A DNA stretch of 64,000 nucleotides from Paraburkholderia panacisoli (GCF_008369935.1 NZ_VTUZ01000026.1:1-64000), one strand, 5' to 3'. Shown: positions 7,358 to 16,950, counted from the first letter of the stretch. Program-made: numbers and translations. Notes: a model not told the origin generated them from the sequence alone.

Positions 7358-8170
7358 ATGAAGCAATACCTCACCCAGCTCGGCCTTGCCCTCTGCGCCA
7401 TCACGTGCGGCGCAACCGGCAGCGCCCATGCGTCACAAGGCGCCGGCTCGCCACCGGTGCCCGAGTTTCCCGCTTCACACGACGCCGACTCCGCGGCCCT
7501 CAAGGTGCAGATAGTCGGCGATGATGTCCTTGCCAATCAGACCGGCAAATATGCCGGCGCTTCGATGATTTCCGGCTTCGTTCTGAATGTTCTGTCGCAA
7601 TGGCAATTGCCCAACGGCGTGACCGCCCTCGCCCAGGGCACGCTCGCCGCGGTGCAGAACACGGCCGGTCAGATCTCCACCTCCGTCAGCACGCTTGCGA
7701 GCGTGACGGGCGGCGGCCCCGGCGGCAACGCAGCCAACTCCGGGGCCAATCCCAATGCTCGGGTCAACGGCGGACAAAGCATTGCGGTCAACGGGGTTTC
7801 ACAGGTCACCCAGGTGGGCGGTGATCGCAACAGCGGCGCGAACTCCGCGCTGATCGACTTCAACAATAGCGCCGTGACGCTGGCGGGCGCCGCCAACGCA
7901 CCGTCAGCAGCGGCCAGCAACTCGACCGGCTCCGTCAAAGCCGGCATTACGTTCGGCAGCGACGGCGTGCGCGTCGCGCTGCAGACTCCGGCTGGGCTCG
8001 CCACCCAGACCATCGCGCCAGGCAACGGGCAGATCGCCCAGTTGCTGCAGATTGCAGGCAATAACCAGCAAGTCGCCAACGCATTGCAGTTGCATCTGCA
8101 GACCCAGCAGATGCCGACCTCGATGATCCGTCAGTTAGGCGTACTACAAGCTCTGCAAAACAGGAGATGA
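7358..8170 (+). CDS. Secreted protein in the FapE position of the amyloid-like operon
   Basis: 270 residues with a signal peptide ending near SAHA (22-25). Residues 53-67 (VGDDVLANQTGKYAG) carry the leader-like motif shared with the proteins at 3391 and 3951, followed by a hydrophobic segment (about 66-82). The middle is Asn/Gly/Ser-rich (QSIAVNGVSQVTQVGG, 140-155), as in amyloid-associated proteins. The C-terminal third (about 195-262) looks folded and is Gln-rich. It starts 7 bases after the C39 gene. By position it would be FapE, a protein found with the fibres in Pseudomonas. I see no convincing sequence proof. Confidence 0.8.
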   Translation: MKQYLTQLGLALCAITCGATGSAHASQGAGSPPVPEFPASHDADSAALKVQIVGDDVLANQTGKYAGASMISGFVLNVLSQWQLPNGVTALAQGTLAAVQNTAGQISTSVSTLASVTGGGPGGNAANSGANPNARVNGGQSIAVNGVSQVTQVGGDRNSGANSALIDFNNSAVTLAGAANAPSAAASNSTGSVKAGITFGSDGVRVALQTPAGLATQTIAPGNGQIAQLLQIAGNNQQVANALQLHLQTQQMPTSMIRQLGVLQALQNRR

Positions 8171-8281
8171 ACAGGCGGGCCGCCACCCGCCATCGAGCAG
8201 CACAGCAGCACAGCAGCAAAGAAAGGCCACGCGCCGTCAGGGGATGGGCGATGCGCGGCCGGAAACACCGGGGGATCAAAA

Positions 8282-9724
8282 ATGAAAAGTCTTTCATTGA
8301 CCAAGGTGCCGCACATGGCACTGGCGGCCATTCCGGCCGCCGTCATGCTCTTGGCCCTTTCACAAGCAGCGAACGCGCAGGCGCTCGCCGGACAGTCCGT
8401 AGAAGAACGTTTGAACACGTTGATGCGGATCGTCGACGAACAGCAGCGGCAGATCCATTCACTCGAACGCCAGGTCACCAACCTGGAAATGGCGCAGCGC
8501 GGCCGCGGCGTGCCGGGCGCCGGCGCGCCGGCCGGCAACCAGAGCGTGGCCGATCAGCCCGGCGCCGACGGCTTGCCGGTGCCGCTGCCGCTGCCGCCGC
8601 TCGCGCAGCTCAACCCGAGCACGCCCGCGCCCGGCGGCAACACGGGCACGGCGACCGGCGTGCCCGTGTTGCCGCCGCCGCCCGAAGGCGGCAGCGCGGG
8701 CGGCCTGCCGGCCGCCACCGACGGCAGCGGCGCCATCGGCCAGACCCAGCGGGCCGCCGAACCGGTGCGCACGCAGGCCGAGCAGGCGGTCGTGCAACGC
8801 GAACACGCGCCGCTCTTCGATCACAAGCTGACGATGGACTTCGGCCTCAGCGACACATACTACGACCGGCGCCAGTTGCAGTTGTCCGGCTTCCTCGCGC
8901 TCGACGCGATTTTCCTCGGCAACATCAACCTGGGTGAGACCAAGTCGCACCAGTTGATGGCCGATCTCGACACGCGCTACGGCCTGACCGACCGCATCAG
9001 CGTCGACGTCGACGTGCCCTACGTGTACCGGCGCAGCAATTTCATCGTCGGCGGCGCGGGCGGCGCGGCGAGCACGATGTCGGACGCGACGGTGAGCAGC
9101 AGCGCGCTGGGCGACGTCAACTTCGGGATCTATTACCAGTTCCTCAAGGAGACCTACAGCCTGCCGGACATCGTCGGCAGCCTGCGCTTCAAGGCGCCGA
9201 CCGGCACTTCGCCGTTCGGCGAGAAGGTGGTGCAGATCGAGCCCGACAACACCAATCTGGTCGCGCCGACCAAGCTGCCCACCGGCACCGGCTTCTGGAA
9301 CGTGACGGCCGGCGTCTCGGTGTTGAAGACCTATGACCCGGTGGTGCTGTTCGGTAGTGTTTCGTACACCTACAACATCGCGCGCTCGTTCGCGGATATC
9401 TCGTCGGTGCAGGGGCAAACCCAGCCGGCGACGGTCAAACTCGGCGACATCGTGCAGTTCGGTGGCGGCGTGGCGCTGGCGTTCTCCGACAAGGATTCGG
9501 CCAGCGTGTCGTTCACGATGGCGCTCGAACCCGAATCGAAGACCCGTGCGCCGGGCGGCTCCTACGAGAAGGTGCCGGGCAGCGAAACCACGGCCGCAGC
9601 GATGAATTTTGGCTTGAACCACGTTGTGAACAAGAACCTGACCATCAACGGCGCGGTGTCCATCGGGCTCACGCCCGATGCGCCGAACTTCGTGGTCGGC
9701 GTGCGGTTTCCCTATACCTTCTGA
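8282..9724 (+). CDS. FapF-like outer-membrane beta-barrel exporter
   Basis: 480 residues. A signal peptide (to about 33) is followed by a short heptad-patterned coiled coil (about 39-72, RIVDEQQRQIHSLERQV). A Pro/Gly-rich linker (about 73-150) leads into alternating amphipathic strands from about 175 to the end, which finishes with the outer-membrane signature ...FPYTF. A trimeric coiled coil plugged onto a beta-barrel is the design of FapF, the pore for amyloid subunits. It closes the operon just as fapF does. The start at 8282 has only a weak G-rich ribosome site, and the Met at residue 12 is an alternative. No enzyme motif is present. Confidence 0.85.
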   Translation: MKSLSLTKVPHMALAAIPAAVMLLALSQAANAQALAGQSVEERLNTLMRIVDEQQRQIHSLERQVTNLEMAQRGRGVPGAGAPAGNQSVADQPGADGLPVPLPLPPLAQLNPSTPAPGGNTGTATGVPVLPPPPEGGSAGGLPAATDGSGAIGQTQRAAEPVRTQAEQAVVQREHAPLFDHKLTMDFGLSDTYYDRRQLQLSGFLALDAIFLGNINLGETKSHQLMADLDTRYGLTDRISVDVDVPYVYRRSNFIVGGAGGAASTMSDATVSSSALGDVNFGIYYQFLKETYSLPDIVGSLRFKAPTGTSPFGEKVVQIEPDNTNLVAPTKLPTGTGFWNVTAGVSVLKTYDPVVLFGSVSYTYNIARSFADISSVQGQTQPATVKLGDIVQFGGGVALAFSDKDSASVSFTMALEPESKTRAPGGSYEKVPGSETTAAAMNFGLNHVVNKNLTINGAVSIGLTPDAPNFVVGVRFPYTF

Positions 9725-9748
9725 CGTGCCAACGATGCGAGGTCGACT

Positions 9749-11311
9749 GTGCGTGAATCACCTCATCTGACCAGTGTTGCTCCGGTGGCGGGAGCGGGAT
9801 CGCATTTGTCGCTTGCGCGGCCGAAGGAGATAGCCGCGACGCAGCCCGTCGACGTGCCGGCGAGCCGAATGCCGGCCGCCTTGTCCGTGGCCGACGCCGG
9901 CGCGGCGGCCACGGCCGCACCGCGTTGCCAGCGCGAACGCCCGCTGCTTTACGTCGCGCGCACGCTGGACGAAACGCTCGTCGCGCATCTGAAGAGTCGC
10001 GGCTGGCAGGTCGCCACGGCGCGCTCAGCGCACGAACTCGGCCGGCTTGTGAAGCCCGACGCGGCCTGCGCCGGCATCGTCGATCTGGCGAGCTTCGCGC
10101 CGCGTGAGCTGGCCGGGCTCGAAGCGAGTTTGCGCCAGCAGCAGGTCGGCTGGATCGCGCTCGCCACCGGCGAGCGGCTCAACGATCCGCTCGCGCGGCG
10201 GCTCGTGCGCCATTACTGTTTCGACTTCGTGAAGATGCCGGTGGCGAACGCGACGGTCGATTACCTGGTCGGCCACGCGTTCGGCATGGTCACGCTGTGC
10301 GAGCCGGAACTCGCGCCGCCCGTCGGCGAGTCGGGCGACGACGAGATGGTCGGCACCTGCGAGGCGATGCAGCAGCTCTTTCGCACCATCCGCAAGGTGG
10401 CGAACACCGACGCGAGCGTGTTCATCGCCGGCGAGTCGGGCACCGGCAAGGAGCTGACCGCGCTCGCGATTCACGAACGCTCGCCGCGCCGCAAGGCGCC
10501 GTTCATGGCGATCAATTGCGGGGCGATCCCCCATCATCTGCTGCAGTCCGAACTATTCGGCTACGAGCGTGGTGCGTTCACGGGCGCCAATCAGCGCAAG
10601 ATCGGCCGGGTCGAAGCCGCCGGCGGCGGCACGCTGCTGCTCGACGAAATCGGCGATCTGCCGCTCGAAAGCCAGGCGGGCCTGCTGCGCTTTCTGCAGG
10701 AAGGCAAGATCGAGCGGCTCGGCGGGCGCGAATCGATTCCGGTCGACGTGCGGATCATTTCCGCCACCCACGTCGACCTGGAAGAGGCGATGCGCGACGG
10801 GCGCTTTCGGGCCGACCTGTTTCACCGGCTGTGCGTGCTGCGCGTGGACGAGCCGCCGCTGCGCGCGCGCGGCAAGGACATCGAGATTCTCGCGAATCAC
10901 ATTCTGCACAAGTTCCAGGCCGACAGCGCGCGTAAGATCCGCGGCTTCACGCCGTCCGCGATCGAGGCGCTGTACAACTACAACTGGCCCGGCAATGTGC
11001 GCGAGCTGATCAATCGCGTGCGCCGCGCGATCGTGATGGCCGAGAACAAGCTGATTTCCGCCGACGACCTCGACCTCGCGCAATTCACCGAGCAGCAGAC
11101 CATGACGCTGACGCAAGCCCGCGAAGCCGCCGAGAAGCGCGCGATCGAGGCGGCATTGCTGCGGCACCGGCATCGGCTGAACGAGGCGGCGGTGGATCTG
11201 AATATTTCGCGCGTCACGCTGTACCGTCTGATGGGTCTGCACGGCCTGCGCGAACTGAGCGGCGCCGACGCGAAAGCGCCATTCGCCGCCGACGATCCGC
11301 CGCACGAATGA
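9749..11311 (+). CDS. VpsR-family sigma-54-dependent activator (second copy)
   Basis: 520 residues. It has the same plan as the activator at 1462-2856 plus an Ala/Pro-rich N-terminal extension of about 55 residues. The receiver-like domain spans about 64-185, Walker A GESGTGKE 228-235, GAFTGA 275-280, Walker B near 294-301 and a C-terminal Fis-type helix-turn-helix. The two copies are nearly identical over the AAA+ core and diverge in the N-terminal domain and the tail. It begins with GTG, with GAGG 6 bases upstream, only 24 bases after the FapF-like gene. It is probably co-transcribed with the operon and could form a positive feedback loop. Confidence 0.9.
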   Translation: MRESPHLTSVAPVAGAGSHLSLARPKEIAATQPVDVPASRMPAALSVADAGAAATAAPRCQRERPLLYVARTLDETLVAHLKSRGWQVATARSAHELGRLVKPDAACAGIVDLASFAPRELAGLEASLRQQQVGWIALATGERLNDPLARRLVRHYCFDFVKMPVANATVDYLVGHAFGMVTLCEPELAPPVGESGDDEMVGTCEAMQQLFRTIRKVANTDASVFIAGESGTGKELTALAIHERSPRRKAPFMAINCGAIPHHLLQSELFGYERGAFTGANQRKIGRVEAAGGGTLLLDEIGDLPLESQAGLLRFLQEGKIERLGGRESIPVDVRIISATHVDLEEAMRDGRFRADLFHRLCVLRVDEPPLRARGKDIEILANHILHKFQADSARKIRGFTPSAIEALYNYNWPGNVRELINRVRRAIVMAENKLISADDLDLAQFTEQQTMTLTQAREAAEKRAIEAALLRHRHRLNEAAVDLNISRVTLYRLMGLHGLRELSGADAKAPFAADDPPHE

Positions 11312-11401
11312 CGCTGCCGGCGCATGACCCGAGGGGCCGCGCGGCGGCCCGCGCCGGCGCGTCAGGTAGAATTGGTCCGGTTACGTTCCCCTTTCCATTC
11401 G

Positions 11402-11902
11402 ATGACGACGCTCACCCTGATCGTCGCTCGCGCCAACAACGGCGTGATCGGCCGCGACAACCAGTTGCCCTGGCGACTGCCCGAAGACCTCGCGTTCTTC
11501 AAGCGCACCACGATGGGCGCGCCCATCATCATGGGCCGCAAGACGCATGAATCGATCGGCCGGCCGTTGCCGGGACGCCGCAACATCGTCGTGACGCGGG
11601 ATGCGGCGCGCCGCTTTCAGGGCTGCGACTCTGCCACGACCCTCGAGGACGCGCTGCGGCTCGCCGGTCAGGACCAGGCGCCGGAAGCGTTTCTGATCGG
11701 CGGCGCGCAATTGTACGTGGAAGGGCTGCGCCTCGCGGACAAGCTGATCATCACCGAGATTTCCGCGGACTTCGACGGCGATGTCACGTTCCCCAAGCTC
11801 GATGACAACGAGTGGGAAGAAGTTGCGCACGAGACGCATCGTGCGCACGCGCCGAACGACTTCGACTACGCGTTCGTCACGTACAAGCGCAAGAGCGCCT
11901 GA
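11402..11902 (+). CDS. folA: Dihydrofolate reductase FolA
   Basis: Reduces dihydrofolate to tetrahydrofolate with NADPH, recycling the product of ThyA. 166 residues, normal for the family. Visible signatures are [17 protein letters not shown] (15-31, with the substrate-binding acid), the NADPH-binding stretch [16 protein letters not shown] and the GG of FLIGGAQLY. It starts 90 bases after the second activator and has its own downstream terminator. Confidence 0.97.
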   Translation: MTTLTLIVARANNGVIGRDNQLPWRLPEDLAFFKRTTMGAPIIMGRKTHESIGRPLPGRRNIVVTRDAARRFQGCDSATTLEDALRLAGQDQAPEAFLIGGAQLYVEGLRLADKLIITEISADFDGDVTFPKLDDNEWEEVAHETHRAHAPNDFDYAFVTYKRKSA

Positions 11903-11940
11903 AAGCGCGACACTTAACTCGTTACGCGTCGCGCGCAATA

Positions 11941-11972
11941 AAAAACGCCACGCAGATTTTGCGTGGCGTTTC
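11941..11972. terminator. Bidirectional terminator between folA and pmbA
   Basis: An 11-bp perfect stem AACGCCACGCA / TGCGTGGCGTT with a 5-base loop lies between two convergent genes. It has an A-run on the left and a short T-rich stretch on the right. Confidence 0.8.
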
Positions 11973-12007
11973 CGCTTTCTGCGCCGCCGGGACGCAGCCC
12001 CAACCGC

Positions 12008-13378
12008 TTACTGCCCCGCGATCGTCATCCGTTCGATCAGCACCGAGCCGGTCTGTTTGGTGCCGCGCGTGATCGTATCCGCGCCGATCGCGACGATATG
12101 GCGGAACATCTCCTGCAGCGTGCTCGCCACCGTGATCTCCTCGACCGGATACTGGATCTTGCCGTTCTCGACCCAGAAACCCGACGCGCCGCGCGAATAG
12201 TCGCCCGTCACGTAGTTCACGCCCTGCCCCATCAGTTCGGTCAGCAAGAGGCCAGTGCCGAGCTTCTTCAGCATCGCTTCGAAGTCGTCTTCCGGGCGCG
12301 TGTTCGTGCTGCGCAACGACAGGTTGTGCGAGCCGCCCGCGTTGCCGGTGGTCTGCATGCCGAGCTTGCGCGCCGAATAGGTGGACAGGAAGTAGCCTTC
12401 CACCACGCCGTCCTTCACCACCGAGCGCTGCCGGGTGCGCACGCCTTCTTCGTCGAACGGCGCGCTGCCCATTGCGCGGACCACATGCGGATCTTCGACG
12501 ATCTGCACGTGCGGCGCGAACACCGGCTTGCCGAGACTATCGACGAGGAACGAGGTCTTGCGATACAGCGCGCCGCCGCTCGTGGCCTGCACGAACGCGC
12601 CGAGCAGCCCGGCGGCGAGCGGCGCTTCGAACAGCACCGGCACCTTGCGCGTATCGAGACCGTGCGCGCCGATGCGCGCGAGCGCGCGTTGCGCCGCGTA
12701 GCGGCCCACCGCTTCCGGGTCGGCCAGTTCCGACGCGCTGCGGGTCGACGTGTACCAGTCGTCGCGCTGCATGTTGCGGCCGCTACCGGCGATCGGCGCG
12801 CACGCGATGTAGTGGCGCGAATACGGATAGCCCGCGAGGAAGCCGCGCGAGGTGGCCAGCACGAACTGCGAGTGCTGCGCCGACACGCTCGCGCCTTCCG
12901 AATTCTTGATCTGCGGATCGGTCGCGAACGCGGCATCTTCCGAGCGGCGGGCGATTTCGACCGCTTCGTCGGCGGACAGATTCCACGGGTGATAGAGATC
13001 GAGATCGCGCGGCGCGGTTTCCAGCAGCTCGGCTTCGGCAAGGCCGGCGCAGTCGTCTTCGGCGGTGAAGCGCGCGATGTTGTAGGCCGCCGCGACCGTG
13101 TCCTTCAGCGCCTGCGACGAAAAGTCCGAGGTGCTCGCATTGCCGCGCTTGTTGCCAATGAACACCGTCACGCCGACCATCTTGTCGCGATTGTGTTCGA
13201 TCGTCTCGACTTCGCCGCGCCGCACGGAGACGGACAGGCCGTCGCCCTCGGAGATTTCGGTTGCCGCGTCGGTGCCGCCGAGCGACTTCGCGTGACGAAG
13301 GATGTCCGAGGCGATTTCCTTCAGTTCATCCTGGGTATGCGGAAAAAAGCGCTGCTTGACGTCCATGTCTGCTGCCAT
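12008..13378 (-). CDS. pmbA: TldD/PmbA-family metalloprotease PmbA
   Basis: 456 residues, usual for PmbA. TldD and PmbA together form a protease that matures modified peptides and helps degrade antitoxins such as CcdA. The C-terminal region around GMQTTGNAGGSHNLSLRS and the tail TLQEMFRHIVAIGAD are characteristic of the family. I took the ATG at 13378, with AGGA a short distance upstream. The Met at 13366 has no ribosome site. A much longer open frame upstream runs antisense to darP and is spurious. Confidence 0.93.
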   Translation of the reverse strand: MAADMDVKQRFFPHTQDELKEIASDILRHAKSLGGTDAATEISEGDGLSVSVRRGEVETIEHNRDKMVGVTVFIGNKRGNASTSDFSSQALKDTVAAAYNIARFTAEDDCAGLAEAELLETAPRDLDLYHPWNLSADEAVEIARRSEDAAFATDPQIKNSEGASVSAQHSQFVLATSRGFLAGYPYSRHYIACAPIAGSGRNMQRDDWYTSTRSASELADPEAVGRYAAQRALARIGAHGLDTRKVPVLFEAPLAAGLLGAFVQATSGGALYRKTSFLVDSLGKPVFAPHVQIVEDPHVVRAMGSAPFDEEGVRTRQRSVVKDGVVEGYFLSTYSARKLGMQTTGNAGGSHNLSLRSTNTRPEDDFEAMLKKLGTGLLLTELMGQGVNYVTGDYSRGASGFWVENGKIQYPVEEITVASTLQEMFRHIVAIGADTITRGTKQTGSVLIERMTIAGQ

Positions 13379-13648
13379 TGTCGTTGCCGTCCTGTTCGGG
13401 GCCGAGCGGCCCTGGGTGTTCGCACATGCCGCGCTCATGCCCGCGCACGTGCGTGATGGTTTACGCATCCCGCGATCATAGCAAGGTACGCGCCGCTGTA
13501 CCTGGCAATCGCTGAGGCTCGCGTGCGTCGCCGCGGGTTGCCGGCTGGCTGTCCGGGGGTTGCCCCGCGTGAAGCGCTTCCCCACGCCCAAGCCCTCGTG
13601 CGCGCCGCCAGCGCGGGTGTGGCGGGCGCGGCACGCTACAATACCGGC

Positions 13649-14260
13649 ATGACACGCAAAACCCGCATTCAACCCATCGAATCCGCCGCGCCGGAAGTCG
13701 ACGAAAACGGCTACGACCGCCCCAGCAAGTCCCAGCTCAAGCGCGAAATGCACGAGCTGCAGGAGCTGGGCGCGGCGCTGATCGCGCTGCCCAAAGACGC
13801 GCTCAAGCGCATGCCGATGCCCGAAAAGCTCGACGACGCCGTGCGCGAAGCGCGCCGCATCACCGACCACGAAGGCAAGCGCCGCCAGGTGCAATACGTA
13901 GGCCGCGTGATGCGCTCGCTGCTCGACGAGGAAACCGCCGCGCTGCGCACCGCGCTCGACACCTACAACGGCGTCAACAAGGCGGAAACGGCCAAGCTCC
14001 ACTGGATCGAGCGCACCCGCGAGAAACTGCTCGCCGACGACGCCGCACTGACCGAGTTCATCCGCCAGCACCCGAATGCCGACCCCCAGGAGGGCCGCAC
14101 GCTGATCCGCAACGCCCGCAAGGAAGCGCAGCAGAGCAAGCCGCCGCGCTATTTCCGCGAACTGTTCCAGTGGATCAAGAACGCGGACGGCCCGTCCGCG
14201 CAGAGCGATTCCGACGCCGACGACGCCCCGGAAGACGACGATGACGAGCGCGACGAGTAA
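13649..14260 (+). CDS. darP: Ribosome biogenesis factor DarP/YjgA (DUF615)
   Basis: 203 residues. Small basic/acidic helical protein that associates with late 50S ribosomal precursors. The family signature is visible as [16 protein letters not shown] near residue 30 and the conserved [12 protein letters not shown] near 77-88. The C-terminus is a strongly acidic tail ([15 protein letters not shown]). Its last 20 bases overlap the start of the next gene, suggesting a two-gene transcript. Confidence 0.93.
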   Translation: MTRKTRIQPIESAAPEVDENGYDRPSKSQLKREMHELQELGAALIALPKDALKRMPMPEKLDDAVREARRITDHEGKRRQVQYVGRVMRSLLDEETAALRTALDTYNGVNKAETAKLHWIERTREKLLADDAALTEFIRQHPNADPQEGRTLIRNARKEAQQSKPPRYFRELFQWIKNADGPSAQSDSDADDAPEDDDDERDE

Positions 14261-14894
14261 GCCCATTCGCCGGCACCCGGACGAGATCGTGATCGGCCTC
14301 GTGTCGATCAGCGACCGCGCGTCGAGCGGCGTGTACGAGGACAAGGGCATTCCGGCCTTGCAGGAGTGGCTGGGCGCGGCATTGATCTCGCCGTTTCAGG
14401 TGCTCACCCGGCTGATTCAGGACGACGTGCCGACCATTTCCGCGACGCTCATCGAACTGGTCGACGAAGCCGGCTGCGATCTGGTGCTGACCACCGGCGG
14501 CACCGGCCCGTCGCGCCGCGACGTGACGCCTGAGGCGACGCTTGCGGTCGCGACGAAGGAGATGCCCGGTTTCGGCGAGCAGATGCGGCAGATCAGCCTG
14601 AATTTCGTGCCGACCGCGATCCTGTCGCGCCAGGTGGCGGTGATCCGCGAAACGGCGGATCACGCGGCGCTGATCATCAATTTGCCGGGTCAGCCGAAGT
14701 CGATCAGGGAAACGCTGGAGGGCTTGCGCGATACGGAGGCAGGCGGCACGGCCGGCGCGGTGAAGGTGCCGGGCATTTTCGCGGCGGTGCCTTACTGCAT
14801 CGACCTGATCGGCGGCCCGTATGTGGAAACGAATGCCGACGTGGTGAAGGCGTTCCGGCCGAAGAACGCGGTGCGCGCTCCCCGGCCGGCCTAG
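14241..14894 (+). CDS. mogA: Molybdopterin adenylyltransferase MogA
   Basis: 217 residues. Adenylates molybdopterin before molybdenum insertion. The conserved MoaB/Mog motif [17 protein letters not shown] is at about 84-100, and [15 protein letters not shown] lies near the N-terminus. It overlaps the darP end. Its stop is only 3 bases from the end of the convergent orn gene, so no terminator fits between them. Confidence 0.93.
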   Translation: MTSATSKPIRRHPDEIVIGLVSISDRASSGVYEDKGIPALQEWLGAALISPFQVLTRLIQDDVPTISATLIELVDEAGCDLVLTTGGTGPSRRDVTPEATLAVATKEMPGFGEQMRQISLNFVPTAILSRQVAVIRETADHAALIINLPGQPKSIRETLEGLRDTEAGGTAGAVKVPGIFAAVPYCIDLIGGPYVETNADVVKAFRPKNAVRAPRPA

Positions 14895-14897
14895 CGC

Positions 14898-15509
14898 TTA
14901 TTCGGCGCTGGCGGGCGCGTCCGGCGCCGACGGAATCAGGAAGTGCTCGCGGTAGTACTTCAGTTCGTCGATCGATTCGTGGATGTCGGCCAGCGCGGTG
15001 TGCATCGCGCGCTTCTGGAAACCCTTGTAGATGGCCGGCTGCCAGCGGCGGCACAGTTCCTTGAGCGTGCTGACGTCGAGGTTGCGGTAGTGGAAGAAGC
15101 CCTCCAGATCCGGCATCCAGCGCGCCATGAAGCGGCGGTCCTGACAGATCGAGTTGCCGCACATCGGCGACTTGCCGGGCGGCACGTACTGTGCGAGGAA
15201 ATCGCGGATCAGCTCGGTGGCATCGGCCTCGCTGACCGTGGATACCTTCACGCGGTCGATCAGCCCCGAACGGCCATGCGTGTTCTGATTCCACTGATCC
15301 ATCTTGGCGAGCGTTTCGTCGCTCTGGTGAATCGCCAGCACCGGACCTTCGACCATCCTGTCGAGCGTCGAATTCGTCACCACCACCGCGATTTCGATGA
15401 TGCGGTCGGAGTCGGGCTCGAGCCCGGTCATTTCCATGTCCAGCCAGACGAGATTCATGTCGCTGCGCACGAGCGGCGGCTGTTCGGTGGATGCGAGGAT
15501 GTCAGTCAT
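14898..15509 (-). CDS. orn: Oligoribonuclease Orn
   Basis: 203 residues. Degrades 2-5 nucleotide RNAs, and pGpG from cyclic di-GMP, to mononucleotides in the cytoplasm. The DEDDh exonuclease residues are visible: Asp and Glu in [11 protein letters not shown], Asp in [21 protein letters not shown], and His/Asp in [14 protein letters not shown]. The ATG at 15509 starts the usual MTDILA... region. The longer open frame upstream overlaps the divergent protease promoter and is not used. Confidence 0.95.
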   Translation of the reverse strand: MTDILASTEQPPLVRSDMNLVWLDMEMTGLEPDSDRIIEIAVVVTNSTLDRMVEGPVLAIHQSDETLAKMDQWNQNTHGRSGLIDRVKVSTVSEADATELIRDFLAQYVPPGKSPMCGNSICQDRRFMARWMPDLEGFFHYRNLDVSTLKELCRRWQPAIYKGFQKRAMHTALADIHESIDELKYYREHFLIPSAPDAPASAE

Positions 15510-15690
15510 GAAGGCAACCCTGATGGCCCGGCCGGCGGCTTCTGTGCAAGCGCGCTTGCCACGGCGATTGTTCGTTTGAGATTGGTTTGAGCGGTTGGCT
15601 GGAGCCGGTTTCAGCCGGTTTGACCACGTCGCCCCGCCGCGAGGCGGGAAGAAACATATAATTCTCGCATAGATACCACGGAATCCCCGG

Positions 15691-16950
15691 ATGCCCACCC
15701 TGTACTTCACCGTTCTGTTCGTCGTCGCCGTCGTGGCGATGGTCGGCACCAAACTCTGGCTCGCGTCGCGGCAAATCCGCTTCGTCGCCGCCCACCGCGA
15801 GCAGGTGCCGAGCCAGTTCGCCGGCACCATCGCACTGACCGCGCACCAGCGCGCCGCCGACTACACCATCGAGCGCACCCGCCTCACGATGATCGAGATC
15901 CTGGTCGGCGCGGCCGTGCTGATCGGCCTCACGCTGCTCGGCGGCGTGCAGGCGCTCGATCTGGCGATCTCCGACTGGCTCGGCCGCGACTACATCGGCC
16001 AGATCGCGCTGATCGTCGCGGTGATCGCGATCACCGGCGTGATCGACCTGCCGTTCGACTATTACCGGCAGTTCGTGATTGAACAGCGCTTCGGCTTCAA
16101 CCGGATGAGCAGGCGCATCTTCTTCCTGGATCGCGTCAAGGGCACGCTGCTCGGCGCCGCGTTCGGCCTGCCGCTGCTGTTCGTCGTGCTGTGGCTGATG
16201 AAACAGGCGGGCGACCTGTGGTGGCTGTGGACGTGGATCGTCTGGGTGGCGTTCCAGATGCTCGTGCTGGTGCTGTACCCGTCGTTCATCGCGCCGCTCT
16301 TCAACAAGTTCGAACCGCTGAAGGACGAGGCGCTGAAAAGCCGCATCGAAGCGCTGATGCAGCGCTGCGGCTTCGCCGCCAAGGGCCTCTTCGTGATGGA
16401 TGGCAGCCGCCGTTCGGCGCACGGCAACGCGTACTTCACCGGCTTCGGCGCGGCCAAGCGGATCGTGTTCTTCGACACGCTGCTCGCGCGCCTGTCGGGC
16501 AGCGAGATCGAAGCCGTGCTCGCGCACGAACTCGGCCACTTCAAGCGCCGTCATGTGATCAAGCGGATGCTCGTCACGTTTGCGATCAGTCTCGTGATGC
16601 TCGCGCTGCTCGGCTGGCTTTCTCAATGCGTGTGGTTCTACGAAGGCCTGGGCGTGCGGCCGTCGCTGCTGGGCGGCAATAGCGGTCTTGCGCTCGTGCT
16701 GTTCTTCCTCGCGCTGCCGGTGTTCCTGTTCTTCGTCACGCCGCTGGGCAGCCTCAGCTCGCGCAAACACGAGTTCGAAGCCGACGCGTTCGCCGCGACG
16801 CAGACCGATGCGCAAGACCTCGTCAACGCGCTCGTCAAGCTGTATGAGGACAACGCGTCGACGCTGACACCCGATCCGCTTTACACCGCGTTCTATTACT
16901 CGCATCCTCCGGCGTCGCAGCGGATCGACCGTCTGCTGCGGCACGCATGA
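15691..16950 (+). CDS. M48-family membrane metalloprotease (Ste24/HtpX-like)
   Basis: 419 residues with several transmembrane helices (for example 3-25, 64-85, 110-130 and two pairs in the second half). The zinc site is HELGH in [11 protein letters not shown] (about 278-282), with a downstream Glu in HEFEAD. The closing motif [11 protein letters not shown] is typical of Ste24-like enzymes. Bacterial members act on membrane or misfolded proteins. Its stop overlaps the rsgA start as ATGA, so the two are translationally coupled. Confidence 0.92.
   Translation: MPTLYFTVLFVVAVVAMVGTKLWLASRQIRFVAAHREQVPSQFAGTIALTAHQRAADYTIERTRLTMIEILVGAAVLIGLTLLGGVQALDLAISDWLGRDYIGQIALIVAVIAITGVIDLPFDYYRQFVIEQRFGFNRMSRRIFFLDRVKGTLLGAAFGLPLLFVVLWLMKQAGDLWWLWTWIVWVAFQMLVLVLYPSFIAPLFNKFEPLKDEALKSRIEALMQRCGFAAKGLFVMDGSRRSAHGNAYFTGFGAAKRIVFFDTLLARLSGSEIEAVLAHELGHFKRRHVIKRMLVTFAISLVMLALLGWLSQCVWFYEGLGVRPSLLGGNSGLALVLFFLALPVFLFFVTPLGSLSSRKHEFEADAFAATQTDAQDLVNALVKLYEDNASTLTPDPLYTAFYYSHPPASQRIDRLLRHA

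Noticed and set aside
8282-9724. Possible assignment as an acetate kinase or other enzyme
   Set aside because: No kinase motifs are present. The signal peptide, coiled coil, amphipathic strands and C-terminal Phe indicate an outer-membrane protein.
12008-14350. 780-codon frame covering pmbA and antisense to darP
   Set aside because: The first 320 codons are a shadow of darP on the other strand. PmbA homology starts at 13378.
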